This document shows, piece by piece, positions 52,471 through 62,729 of a DNA stretch of 64,000 nucleotides. The notes under the pieces are model-generated. The model did no database searches. It was not told the origin of the DNA and was given only the letters and a program-made list of their open reading frames with translations. The stretch's first letter is position 1. Every line of letters starts with the position of its first letter. Origin of the DNA: Tipula vernalis (lineage: Eukaryota; Arthropoda; Insecta; Diptera; Tipulidae); the NCBI GenBank assembly GCA_958295665.1, contig OY282558.1:28169045-28233044 (forward strand). The letters are read 5' to 3'. The position numbers were made by a program, and so were the translations under genes.

Positions 52471-53970
52471 TCAGTAAAGATACCTGTTACTTTTTTTTGG
52501 TAAGGTATAATTTTTTATAATATCCGTTATAACGTCCTCGTTATCTAGATTATTCTGTTTTATTGTGTATCTTCTTTTATTTGTAAATATTATTTTTAAT
52601 TTAATATCTGAGTTTAAATTATCATTTCTTTCTAAAACTAGTTGGTGTGTAAATTCATTTAGAGGTCTACTTGATATCGGAAGTCCTCTGGTTGAATTTT
52701 CTTCGGTTGAACTCATTGATGATATTGTTTCATCGTTACTGTTCTCCTGCGTGGAATTATCGGTTTCATTTAAATGTATTTCTATTTGTGACAATGCATC
52801 TGCATTTGTATTTTGAACACCTTTTTTATAGACAATTTCGTAATCGAATTCTTCGAGTTTTAATCTCCAACGGATTAGCTTCGAATTTGGTTCTTTTAGT
52901 GACATTAACCATGTCAATGGTTTGTGATCGTTATGATTTTGAATTTCCTTCCATATAAATACGGTCGGAAGTATTTATTAGCCCATACAATGGCTAGAAG
53001 TTCCTTTTCTATGATGCTGTAGTTTGTTTTTGTTTGAGTTAAGGTTCTACTGGCGTAGCAAATGGTTTTATCGGATCCTATTGGTCCTTGAGATAATACG
53101 GCTCCTAGAGCAAAGTTACTAGCGTCTGTTGTCAAATTAAAAGGTTTAGAAAAGTCTGGATATTGTAGTATGGGATCGTTGCACAATAAATTCTTACATG
53201 TTTCAAAACATTCGATGTATTTAGAATCTAGAGTTATTTTGTTTGTTTTCCTCAAACATTCAGTCAGCGGTTTTGTAATTTTGGCGAAATCCTTAATAAA
53301 TTTCCTGTAGTATCCCAACAACCCTAAAAAAAATTTAATTTGTTTTTCTGTACGGGGTAAAGGGAAATTTTTTACTGCTCTTATTTTATCTAGGTTAGGT
53401 TTAACTCCTTCACTTGTTACTAAATGTCCTAAAAATGAGATCTCCTTATGGAGGAATTCGGATTTATCAGTTTGGATTTTAAGATTAGTTTCTCTGAGCT
53501 TTGTAAATACTTTTACAAGACTTTCTCGGTGTTCTTGGAGTGAGGTTGAAAAGATGATTATGTCATCCATATAACAAAGGCAAATTTTGCCTTGTAGGTC
53601 TTGCAAAACATTGTCCATGACCCGTTGAAAGGTGGACGGGGCATTCTTTAGACCAAACGGCATTCGAACAAATTCGTAATGACCGTTTTCTACATTGAAT
53701 GCTGTTTTTGGTATATCCTCGGATTTCAATTTGATGAAATCCCGATGCCAAATCTAATGTAGTAAAATACATGCACTTTCCTAGTTTATCGAGGATTTCG
53801 TTTATATTTGGAAGAGGATATCGGTCGTCTACTGTTTTTTCATTAAGTTTCCTATAGCCTATTACGAGTCTCAATTTTTGTTTTCCACTAGCGTCTGATT
53901 TTTTGGGAACAATCCAAATCGGTGATGACCAAGGCGAGAAACTTGGCCTTATAACACCTTTTTCTAGCAT
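52471..53970 (-). pseudogene. Errantivirus reverse transcriptase and RNase H
   Basis: The RT N-terminal part (53,970-53,563) has [33 protein letters not shown] and [14 protein letters not shown]. After a frame change the next part (53,729-52,914) has [19 protein letters not shown] and the catalytic [10 protein letters not shown], then LGLLGYYRKFIKDFAK. RNase H follows with LTTDASNFALGAVLSQG and TNYSIIEKELLAIVW, continuing after another frame change (52,917-52,471) with LKEPNSKLIRWRLKLEEFDY and a KGVQNTNADALSQI end. Catalytic residues of RT and RNase H are visible, but two frame breaks divide the gene. The linker to about 54,200 upstream carries more in-frame family sequence. Confidence 0.9.
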
Positions 53971-53999
53971 CTTCGAAATTTGTTTTTGGACTTCTTCTT

Positions 54000-54603
54000 T
54001 ATGTACGTAAGGGTATCTGTACGATTTACTATAGATAGGAATATTATCGATTGTCTGAATGGAGTGTTTAATTTTATTGGTAAAAGATAAATTTTGTCCA
54101 TCTTTATAGAATATATCTTCGAAATCTTTACATAATTTAGCTATTGTCGTTTTTTCTTCGTTATTTAAGTGATTTATTCGAATTAAGTTTAAAATATCTT
54201 TATCTGGTGTTTCAATGTTATTGTCATTATTGAAATTATTTATTTACTGTGAAATTATGAATTTCAGCTCGGCTATTATTTTTAAGAGGTTCGACTTTTA
54301 TGGGTTGGTCAATAATGAAAGTTTGTGGAACGTTGGAAAAATTGATTACTTCAACGTATGCGTACCAATTCTTACACTGGTATATACCTTCGGGGATTAT
54401 TAACTGATCTTTAATTTTCACTGACTGGTTTGACGTAAATGTCGCCACTCTGTACATCGACAGGTAAGTGTGCTATTAATTTGCTTTCAGATTCTATTTT
54501 ATATGATTTTGACATAAAATTTGGCTTAAAAATTAATGGAATTCTTATTCCATCTTTGGTTTCTAGAGGCAATATTATATCAAATTTCTGTAGACTTTTC
54601 AGT
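54000..54603 (-). pseudogene. Errantivirus protease-RT linker remnant
   Basis: Open frames such as 54,457-54,236 (IKDQLIIPEGIYQCKNW) and the stretch to 53,970 fill the place between protease and RT in errantivirus pol. The protease active-site motif is not seen, so the truncation near 54,603 probably removed it along with gag. Confidence 0.55.
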
Positions 54604-54689
54604 CACCCTTAAAAACAAAAAACAACTCAAAGAAATACATAAATAAATAATGTTGGTAAATTTCATCCATACAAAATATGCTTCTATAC

Positions 54690-55640
54690 TAATTCTTCTA
54701 TGATAATATCCTGTATTCCCAAGCTATTTGAATCAATGGTTAAAGATATATTATTTTTTCACTGTAAGCAACTGATAACTAATCATCAACATGGATTGAT
54801 CCTTACTAATTTAGCGCTGTTTCAGAATATTTAACTATTTAGTTTCGACCAACTTAATCACCGTCTATTGTTGGATAAGCTTAGTAAATTTAAGTGCGAT
54901 GTTATACAGTTAAATTGGTTAAAATTTTATATGTCGAATCGTAGAATTATGTAAAAATTGATGACATAACGTCAGAATGCTTCACATTTTTTTCCTCAAG
55001 GCAGTGGAACCTTTACTTTTTGTTATATTTTAACGACGTTGTTATGTCGTTCGAGCTGGCAGAATATCTATTATTTGCAAATGATATGAAAATATTTTGT
55101 AATATATCTTGTGAATTGGATAGAATTCTATTCCAAAGAAGATTGAACTCCTTTTGTGACTGGTCTACTTCAAACCTAATGAGCCTTAATGCACGGTTTA
55201 GTTAATAATTTGGGAGTGATTTTCAGCTCAAATCTAACGTTCAACAATCATATTGATGCTGTTATTAACTATAGGCTTACACAATGCTAGGTTTTGTCAA
55301 GGGCAACTGGAAAGATTTCCATGATACACTGATTCCTGCTGACCTTCAAATCATTACATATTTCATATGTGCGGTCACAAACCGAGAATGCCTGTGTTAC
55401 ACAGTCTCCTTACTATGACTCTGACTAAAAAATAATTGAAAGCATTTAAAGCAATTTTTATTATTTATCCTTAGAAAACTGCTATCAATTGAACCCAATG
55501 GTTATAAATTGTTACCGTACATTGATCGTTGTTGCTTTTTAGGTCTACAAACGCTGTCTTCAAGATGTATGTGTCCATGTGCCCCTTTTGCACGCGATAT
55601 TCTTTGCGGAAAAGTTGATTATGCAGGCTTACCTCACTTT
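54690..55640 (+). pseudogene. Plus-strand LINE reverse transcriptase relic (third family)
   Basis: Badly decayed RT of a non-LTR element, readable only by changing frames. The order is CIPKLFESMV, NHQHGLILTNLALF, FDQLNHRLLLDKLSKFKCD, FFPQGSG, YLLFANDMKIFCNI, LNSFCDWS, NLGVIFSSNLTFNNHI, and LQTLSSRCVC then ARDILCGKVDYAG. The catalytic box reads FAND where FADD is expected, so one essential Asp is lost. It differs clearly from LINEs A and B. Ends were not found. Confidence 0.72.
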
Positions 55641-55839
55641 GGACTGACGTAGATAATGGATCGGGAGTAGTAGCACAACTAAATGTAGAGTTGTTTTTGA
55701 TGCTTCGGCAAAAGCTTTCTCTCAGTTATCATTGAATGATCTGTTAATGTTTCATCACATTGGTCAATAAGAGTTATTTTTGATTGTATTGAGATTCAGA
55801 AAACAAGTCATCTCTTTTTCAAGTGATATCGAAAAAAGG

Positions 55840-56475
55840 TAATAATGTAGGGAAATGTTAAATTGGAACCACCTCATACAAAGTATTCTAAAATTTATTG
55901 AAGAGGAAATCCCAGTACGGATTTAAAGATAAACAAGGTGCAAACCGTAACTTATGGCACGCCATTTGCGCCATCAACTCGTGTTATCTAACAGTTAGCT
56001 GTGGATAAATTAGGAAAGTATCCATTAGCGTCAAATATTTCAAAAACTTTTCTTTGTGGACGATTTACTTTCGGGTTGTCAAATATTAGAGGAAGTTGTT
56101 TCAATATACAACGAATTAACAAAAATGTTTTCATCAGCAGAAATGTGGTACTCAAATTCGAAGGAATTATTAAACAATTTTCCAATAGAGAATCGAGGAG
56201 ATTCCAATGAATTGGTTGTCAACGAAACGATTAAAACCTTTGCTTTACGTTGGTCACACTTGTTTGACGAATTTACATTTTTGGTTCAGCCATTAATATT
56301 TATCAATATTGTCAGTTTATTTGATCCATAGGGCTATTTGGGGCCAGTAATTTTAAGTGCGAAAAGTCTTATTCAAAAACTATGAATAGAAAAACTGAAT
56401 TGGAATACTAACATACCCGAGAGCTTAAGAGTATATTGGACTGATTTCATAAACAGGATGGAATACAGGTTGGCA
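55840..56475 (+). pseudogene. BEL/Pao retrotransposon RT fragment
   Basis: The plus-strand frames read VTYGTPFAPSTRVI, QLAVDKLGKYPLASNI, FVDDLLSGCQ with EEVVSIYNELTKMF, IKTFALRWS, and IVSLFDP followed by a stop and GYLGPVILSAKSLIQKL, then NWNTNIPESLRVYW. This is the RT/RNase H junction region of BEL/Pao elements, where VDDLL contains the catalytic Asp pair. Stop codons and frame changes break it. LTRs, gag and integrase are not found nearby. Confidence 0.82.
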
Positions 56476-56499
56476 TCGTTAACGCCCCTTCTCTATACC

Positions 56500-57260
56500 A
56501 AAAAATACCACACAAACAAAAAATCCCGAAAAAAGTTTTTCAAAACTATGTGTTTTTTGATAATTATTCACATACTAAAATAGAGAACTCATGCTCACTC
56601 AGCATTTTACCCTTTGCCCAAGGATGACTGGAAAACGAAAAAAATGAAAAACATTCACATTTATTAATATTTACGTTTGTATTTCACATATTAAAATTAA
56701 AAACTTCCCAAAGCCACATAGCATTATTCCTTTCTGCGCAAGTACGACAAAGAAATTATGTAGCATTCTTTTGTTTTTAAATTGTGGTTAACAAAAATTT
56801 AATAAGGGTCTGCCTTTTTAATGGGGTACATTATTTTTTTTTTTTTTTGTATTTTTGGAGGATTTTTATTTTCGCGAATATGATGATAAACAAACAAAAA
56901 AGTCGCAAAAAAATTCAAAAAAGCAAGTTTTTTAAAAATAACAAATTTTAGAAAGGTTATTTTCATTCATTTTATATCTTAGAGGCTCCAACGTTCATAG
57001 AAATTTGAACATTTTTCAACAAATTGTACACAAACATCTTTAAACAAATTGTAGTATTTATTCACATACTAAAATATAAAACTCCCCAAAGCCTCTAAAT
57101 ATTAGGCCTTTTGTGAATGGACCACAGGAAAACGTCACAGGAAATTATGTGGCAAATAGTTAATGAAACTTTAATGGGACAATTTATTTGTTAGTTTTTG
57201 TTTTTTTTTTGTTTTGGATTTTTATTTTCGGGATACAAGCATCCCGCCATTAACCTTCAT
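56500..57260. repeat. Degenerate direct repeats
   Basis: A segment with CACATACTAAAAT and AAAACTCCCCAAAGCC recurs at about 56,567, 56,678 and 57,060. GGATTTTTATTTTCG recurs at 56,868 and 57,212. Spacing of about 356-382 bases suggests two to three decayed units. No gene. Confidence 0.5.
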
Positions 57261-59215
57261 ATTTATGTTCGTAATAATACATCAAATTACTTTAATATTC
57301 AAAATAAAACATACACAAACACACAAATTTTGAACATTTAATAAACATTAGCATGTTATCAACTTTTGTCGCCATACCGTCTAATTTAATTTTCGTATAC
57401 ACATTTTTCTGTATACACGTTAAATCATACGCGTTTATTGTTATTAATACTTATATAAATCATGCACGTTTCCGTAGATTCAGGCTATATTCTATTTGAA
57501 GTAAGCCGAGTCTTATCATAAGGGTTTAGTGTCTTTTTGGGATATTTCTATTACTAATTTTACACTCGATGTTATTTATAATTTCTATCAACATTTTATT
57601 TGTGAAATGATATATGTAATAGCTTCTCTAGTTTACAAAATGACAAGTTAGATAAATATTTTAAATGTAAACAATTATTTAACTATTTCATTGCTTCTCT
57701 GTTAAAAATCTAACATGACTATAACAGAAATTTGTCAGATTTATCGCCACAGAATGATCACGACACATTTTGTGTTTTACTTGTTCAATTTATTTTAGCT
57801 TGAAGTCGTATAAAAATTGCAATAATTTGTAAGCTATTTGTCGGCCCGCGTTTGATCTACCGAAATTTTATACGCACATTTGCTACGATTAACTTACGAG
57901 TACATTTTTATAAATTCGATGAATTTGTCGTTTATCATTTTTATTGATAACGATTTTGAAGAATTATGGAATAGGTTTGTTCCCATATATATTGTATAAA
58001 ACAAGATGAGTTTGACTAATTTATTTCCTTTGTTATAAATTATTTATTGTCATATTCCTATGTTTTGTGTATTTTATGTTATAAAGTGTATGTATATTGT
58101 TAGAAAATATTATGTTGCTAAAAAACTTATAAAACAGTTATTTTTAAAATATCTCTAAAAAACTATCGGGCGAGTTTACGCTCAGCTCCCAAAAGTTCTG
58201 AGTGCTTCTAGACAAGACATATCGATTTGTCATAAATAAAGTACGAAATGGAGATGTTGTTTTTTTACGTTAACTGTGTCAAAAATTCACTGGAAGTCTG
58301 GGTCGATTTTAGGGTGATGTTGCGAGGTCGCTATTATTCGCTCAGTTTACATTTATGTTAAATGTTTGATTTCCAAAAGTCAATAATGTTTGCTTCAGGG
58401 AAATGGCTGAACAAATCTTCCAATCTCATCCAATCGGGCCCTTCCTTAGAAACGCCAAATATGTTATGATAATCAGATATTTTCGGGCATAAGACGACTC
58501 CCGCGGATGAATTAAAGCGTGAATTGAATTTCCTCGGGGAGGATGAGCAAAATAGGAAAATAAAGCTAACCATGCTTAACATTTTTTATTTTATTTTACT
58601 TACCAAATATTTCATGAAACTCTACGGGTGCTTCCGAAATGCGAATTAAAATGCATAATTTTTTAAAATGCGCATTTTTGGATTAAATAAAATTTCATTA
58701 AAATCATTAAATTAATTAAAATTGGACAAAACCAAATTAAAAAATCGATGAATATGGTTAGTTAAAATATAAATTGATATCAAACAGATGTCAAAATTAA
58801 AAATGAACATAAAAACTACATCGCAAGTAGTTTTTAAACGTATCTTCGCTAAATGCACATTTTCCATTTCGGACCCACCCTATATAAATTTTAATCGATC
58901 ACTATATATCATCGTATTCCATATAAAACTAATTTTAATTTCTATTTATACGGGCTTAAGAGTCTTAAGACTACAACATACAACAGGCAATTTAAATTAC
59001 AAATTATAATTTTTTGCTTTACTTAATTTAATATAGATTTTTTGCAATACATATACAGTTTTGGTCAGTTTTTTCTTAATTTAATTAATATAATAATTTT
59101 AGTTTTTTATTTTTACCTTTAATTTTCATTTTCAGTTTTTGTATTTTAATTTTACAGGCTAGCTCTAAAATTATAGAAATCTATTTAATTTTATTAACTT
59201 AATTTAAAATGATTT
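57261..59215. other. AT-rich interval without supported gene
   Basis: No domain-bearing ORF. The 74-codon minus-strand ORF at 58,358-58,582 (GPDWMRLEDLFSHFPEANI) has a protein-like composition but no family I recognise and no visible splice context. The rest is simple AT-rich sequence. Confidence 0.45.
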
Positions 59216-59452
59216 ATTCAGTACAAAAATATGAGGCAAAAATAGGGTACCCCGATGCAATATATATGGATACGTAAATATTTTGCATACAAATTACATT
59301 TGATATATACGTAATTATTTTGCATACAAATTACATTTAAATATTTTAACTTTAATGTGTCGGTTTCTATTCTATATCCATACAGCAAAGGTACGCTATG
59401 TAAAGAAATGGGCGAGTGGTTTCCTAGTTTTTTATTATTTTTTGTACTGAAT
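59216..59452. mobile_element. Candidate 237-bp MITE
   Basis: ATTCAGTACAAAAA at 59,216-59,229 is complemented at 59,439-59,452. Internal direct repeats of TATTTTGCATACAAATTACATTT are present. No target duplication was recognised, so this is tentative. Confidence 0.4.
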
Positions 59453-60330
59453 GACTCATCTCTAATATGCTATGATCTTAGATATAAGTAATTAAGAAAT
59501 GTATCCATTTTATGATTCCTATTAAGTATTTATCCATTTTATGTTTAAAAAAATTCTTTGAGGTTAGCCTTAAATAAGCTAATATTTGTTTCTTTTAGAA
59601 AGAATTATTTTTTGCTTGACGGTAGTAAGTGCAACAACGTAAAAATGTCTTTCTTACACGTGCGTTATACGAATGTACATCTTTAAACGTAACAAATGTA
59701 TTAAAACACTTGGATTGGTCTTATTGAATTTTCCGAAGCACTAGTTGCTGATTCATTGGAAAATTTCATCGACTACTAAATTTTATCGACTAAATTTCAT
59801 ACTTACCTACCGCTGTTCCTTATATGATTTATAGGTGGTTTGGCGTCTATGGGGGGGGGGGGGGGTCCAAAATTCAGTAGATTAATATACCAGCTCCGTA
59901 ACCTTCCAGTAGGGTGCGCATCACGTGAGCTGTTCTGTTCATGTATTAGGCAGCTGCGTGATGGGTACAATTGTGTAAGGGGTAATCTGGTCACAATTAG
60001 GAGGTGCACGTACTGCCTCCTCGTGGCAACCACCGGTAACTGAGATCATTTGCCACTTTTTTGGCCAATTGGCATAGGCTAAAATACGGCGCTAAAGGAG
60101 AAACCCTTGACAAAAAAGCCTAATCTAAGGTGGAACAGCATATGCCGATGGATGAATGGCTGATGGGTTAATTAGTCCGGGCAAGTACATATGCAGATTC
60201 TGGATAACAGGCACCCTAAAGTATTTTTTAGCGTTCCTGTAGTAATGCTGGGTAACCTACAGACGCCTTTTCATTCCCAGCAATTCCTAGTAGTAAAATC
60301 AATCGGAAGACGGGACCACGTGTAGGATAG
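59453..60330. other. Interval without gene, containing a 15-base G run
   Basis: G-run at 59,851-59,865, unusual in this AT-rich window. ORFs of 67-76 codons overlap it on both strands and encode only low-complexity Pro or Gly at that place. Nothing else recognised. Confidence 0.5.
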
Positions 60331-61015
60331 GGTTAGATCGTATCAAACATGGTTGTCTTAAACGCCCTAATCCCTTATCTTATTTAAAACTGAAATTGGC
60401 TTCGGATAGCCTAGGTCTTATGGCAACTTTGCATAAAGCCACTTTGGTATCAGCTTCATAGGATTTTCTGAAGAAAATTGGGAATACCATTTTTCAATAA
60501 TATTTGGTGTATATTGGGTTAGATCGTATCAAACATGGTTGTCCTAAACACCATAATCCCCTATTTCTTAAAAATTGAAACGGGGTAAGGTTTCGGATAG
60601 CCTAGGTCCTACGTCAACTTTGCAATTGAGCTACTTTGGTGTCAGCTTGCTAGGATAAGAAAATTGGGAAAATCATTTTTTCATAATACTTTGTGTATAT
60701 TGGGTGAGATCGCATAAAACATGATTGTACTAAACACCCTAATCCCCCTTTTTTTAACTGAAACTGGACTAAAGACCCTAATCTGCTATTTTTGCCACAA
60801 CAAAAAATTGGGAAAATCATTTTTTCATAATATTTGGTATTGGGTAAGATCGTATCAAACATGGTTGTCCTAAATACCTTAATCCCCTACTTTTTTAAAA
60901 CTGAAACTGGTTTCGAACAACCTAGGTCCTATGCCAACTTTGCATAAAGGGCACTTTGATATCAGCTGCCCAGGCTTTTCTCAAGAAAATTCGAAATTTC
61001 ATTTACTTATATTAT
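60331..61015. repeat. Four degenerate tandem units of about 186 bp
   Basis: GGTTAGATCGTATCAAACAT and variants start units at 60,331, 60,517, 60,703 and 60,843 (the third unit is shortened). Shared downstream parts are CCTAATCCCC, CGGATAGCCTAGGTCYTA and AAAATTGGGAAAATCATTTT. Non-coding. Confidence 0.8.
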
Positions 61016-61206
61016 TGGCTATATTAGAAAATAAAAAAGGTAGCATCTTGCCCTCATCGTATTTTTGTATTAATACATGTAACATGTAATTCTTAAATTA
61101 TTTTTATTATTCTTATTAAAGAAATTCGTTATAACGAGAGTTGCTTCTTGTACACCAATACATTTAAAAAATAATTTTTATTGACGATTTTTATGACATG
61201 TTTAAG

Positions 61207-61262
61207 ACAAACTTCACATATATATATATATATATATATACATAGATTCGTGAAGTTTGTCC
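61207..61262. repeat. (TA)n tract in the loop of an inverted repeat
   Basis: GACAAACTTCAC (61,207-61,218) and GTGAAGTTTGTC (61,251-61,262) flank about 24 bases of TA repeat. A cruciform with an AT loop is possible. Confidence 0.6.
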
Positions 61263-61509
61263 TAAAAAAAATTCTATTTTTTTTTTGGTTTATTTTTTTT
61301 TTTGCGGCCAGATTTAGGACAAAATTCACGCGAATCCATATTTCAGACATTATTGTTTCCATTTTTTTAAAAAAAGTTATTCTTTGATAACTTGGTAATA
61401 GTGTGTCAAACATATAAATTACACAAAAAGCTCGCCCGAGTACAACATTCGATTCCTTAAGCTACTTGTAGTATTGAAAAATTAAGTATTTGAGCCGTTA
61501 TTATGGAAA

Positions 61510-61671
61510 GTGGTATAAGTCCATAACAATAGACAAATGACAACAAGAAACAAAATGAATCCCTAATACTTGTGCAATAAATAAGAAAATTCAAAATCCC
61601 ATATATTTTTCCATTTATTGTTTCTCTATTCTTTCATTATCTCGTTTCAACAAAATATGGACTTATACCAC
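61510..61671. repeat. Inverted repeat with 16-bp perfect arms
   Basis: GTGGTATAAGTCCATA (61,510-61,525) pairs with TATGGACTTATACCAC (61,656-61,671). The interior does not pair further. A possible MITE or part of one. Confidence 0.5.
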
Positions 61672-61709
61672 ATCCAAAAAAACAAATCATTTCATAAATG
61701 AGCCGTTAA

Positions 61710-61936
61710 GTGCACAAATCGATTAACTCCATAAAACAAAAAGTTAAGAAATCCGATTAAATAATGTATACATTGTTCTTTAAAATTCCATTTATAATAT
61801 AAATTCAAATATTAATTATTATTAATTAATTAATTATTATTAATTATTATAAATATAAAAAGTTTTGACTATACCAAGTGCTTTGGCACTTAAATTTAAG
61901 ATTATTTCAAAAAGTGGAGTTAATCGATTTGTGCAC
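61710..61936. mobile_element. 227-bp inverted-repeat element with 22-bp perfect arms
   Basis: The left arm GTGCACAAATCGATTAACTC and two further bases pair exactly with 61,915-61,936. The centre is a TTAATTATTA-type AT tract. No target duplication was seen. Confidence 0.55.
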
Positions 61937-61982
61937 GGTCAAATATAGCTAAGCCGAAAAATTATTCTTGAACAGAACACCG

Positions 61983-62234
61983 GGGGTCCTATTCTCGAAT
62001 TCCACAACCATTTTCCATATGTGGACATCTGTCAAAATCTAGATAATTATTGACGTTTTCATATATGGAAAATTATTTTCACCTTCTTAAACCCATTCGG
62101 AAATATTCCCTTAATACTGAAAAAATTCCATAGCGAATTCAAGAGTTCAGGAATTTAAATTTCCGAACGTTTTTATGAATTTTGACAGATGTCCACAGGT
62201 GGAAAATGAATGTGGAATTCGAGAATAGGGCCCC
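61983..62234. mobile_element. 252-bp MITE ending GGGGYCCTATTCTCGAATTC
   Basis: The ends pair over about 23 bases with one mismatch (GGGGTCC against GGGGCCC). Inner parts pair as well (GGACATCTGTCAAAAT and complement). The GGGG-CCTATT start resembles the 366-bp Harbinger-like MITE at 28,071. No clear target duplication. Confidence 0.65.
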
Positions 62235-62567
62235 ATACATAGCTCCTAAATTACAATTATAGAGTTCGCCGATTAGCATTAAGATCAAAATGTAAGTGTT
62301 CTTTAATTTTTCTTAAAATATGGTTGTACATATAAAGATTTTAAATTTCTAAGTGATAATCGGTTTAGTGCTCCACACAAATATTACAAATGCAGAGGGC
62401 AGACTAACAAGCCAACGATAATTTAATCTTGGTTATTTACGTTATAAAACTGGTGATTTGGTTATTTTTATATTTTATCAAATATGGTAATCGATTTAAT
62501 TTAAGAACAATTTATCAAAAGTTATAAAAAATGTTATATCTACAAGTTATCTCAAATAAGTTATTCA

Positions 62568-62729
62568 CCCATTCCATACAAGTCGCGCTTACGCTGTTGC
62601 ATTTCTTCGTTTCTTACCTCTTTACACTGTTTTTGCTAATAAACTAAATTTTGTTTATAGGCAAAAACATTGCAAAGAGGTAAGAGACAAAGAAATGCAA
62701 CAGCGTAAGCGCGACTCGTGTGGAATGGG
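62568..62729. mobile_element. 162-bp hairpin element
   Basis: CCCATTCCATACAAGTCGCG onward pairs with the right end over about 55 bases with few mismatches, around a short loop (TTGCTAATAAACTAAATTTTG). The arms include GCTTACGCTGTTGCATTTCT. A compact MITE or fossil hairpin with no coding capacity. Confidence 0.7.

Larger units (their letters stand above)
48300..54603 (-). mobile_element. 5'-truncated errantivirus (Ty3/gypsy group with env)
   Basis: Minus-strand endogenous retrovirus of insects in the order protease end, RT, RNase H, integrase, env, probable 3' LTR. Gag and the 5' LTR are missing; similarity stops near 54,603. Two inserts lie within it: an inverted-repeat element at 51,293-51,731 in integrase and a small one at 50,770-50,912 between integrase and env. 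Many frame breaks make it inactive. An env gene in this position is the feature that separates errantiviruses from ordinary gypsy elements. Confidence 0.88.

Noticed and set aside
61129..61413. 94-codon ORF over the (TA)n tract
   Set aside because: It includes a Tyr-Ile run translated from TA repeats; no coding evidence.
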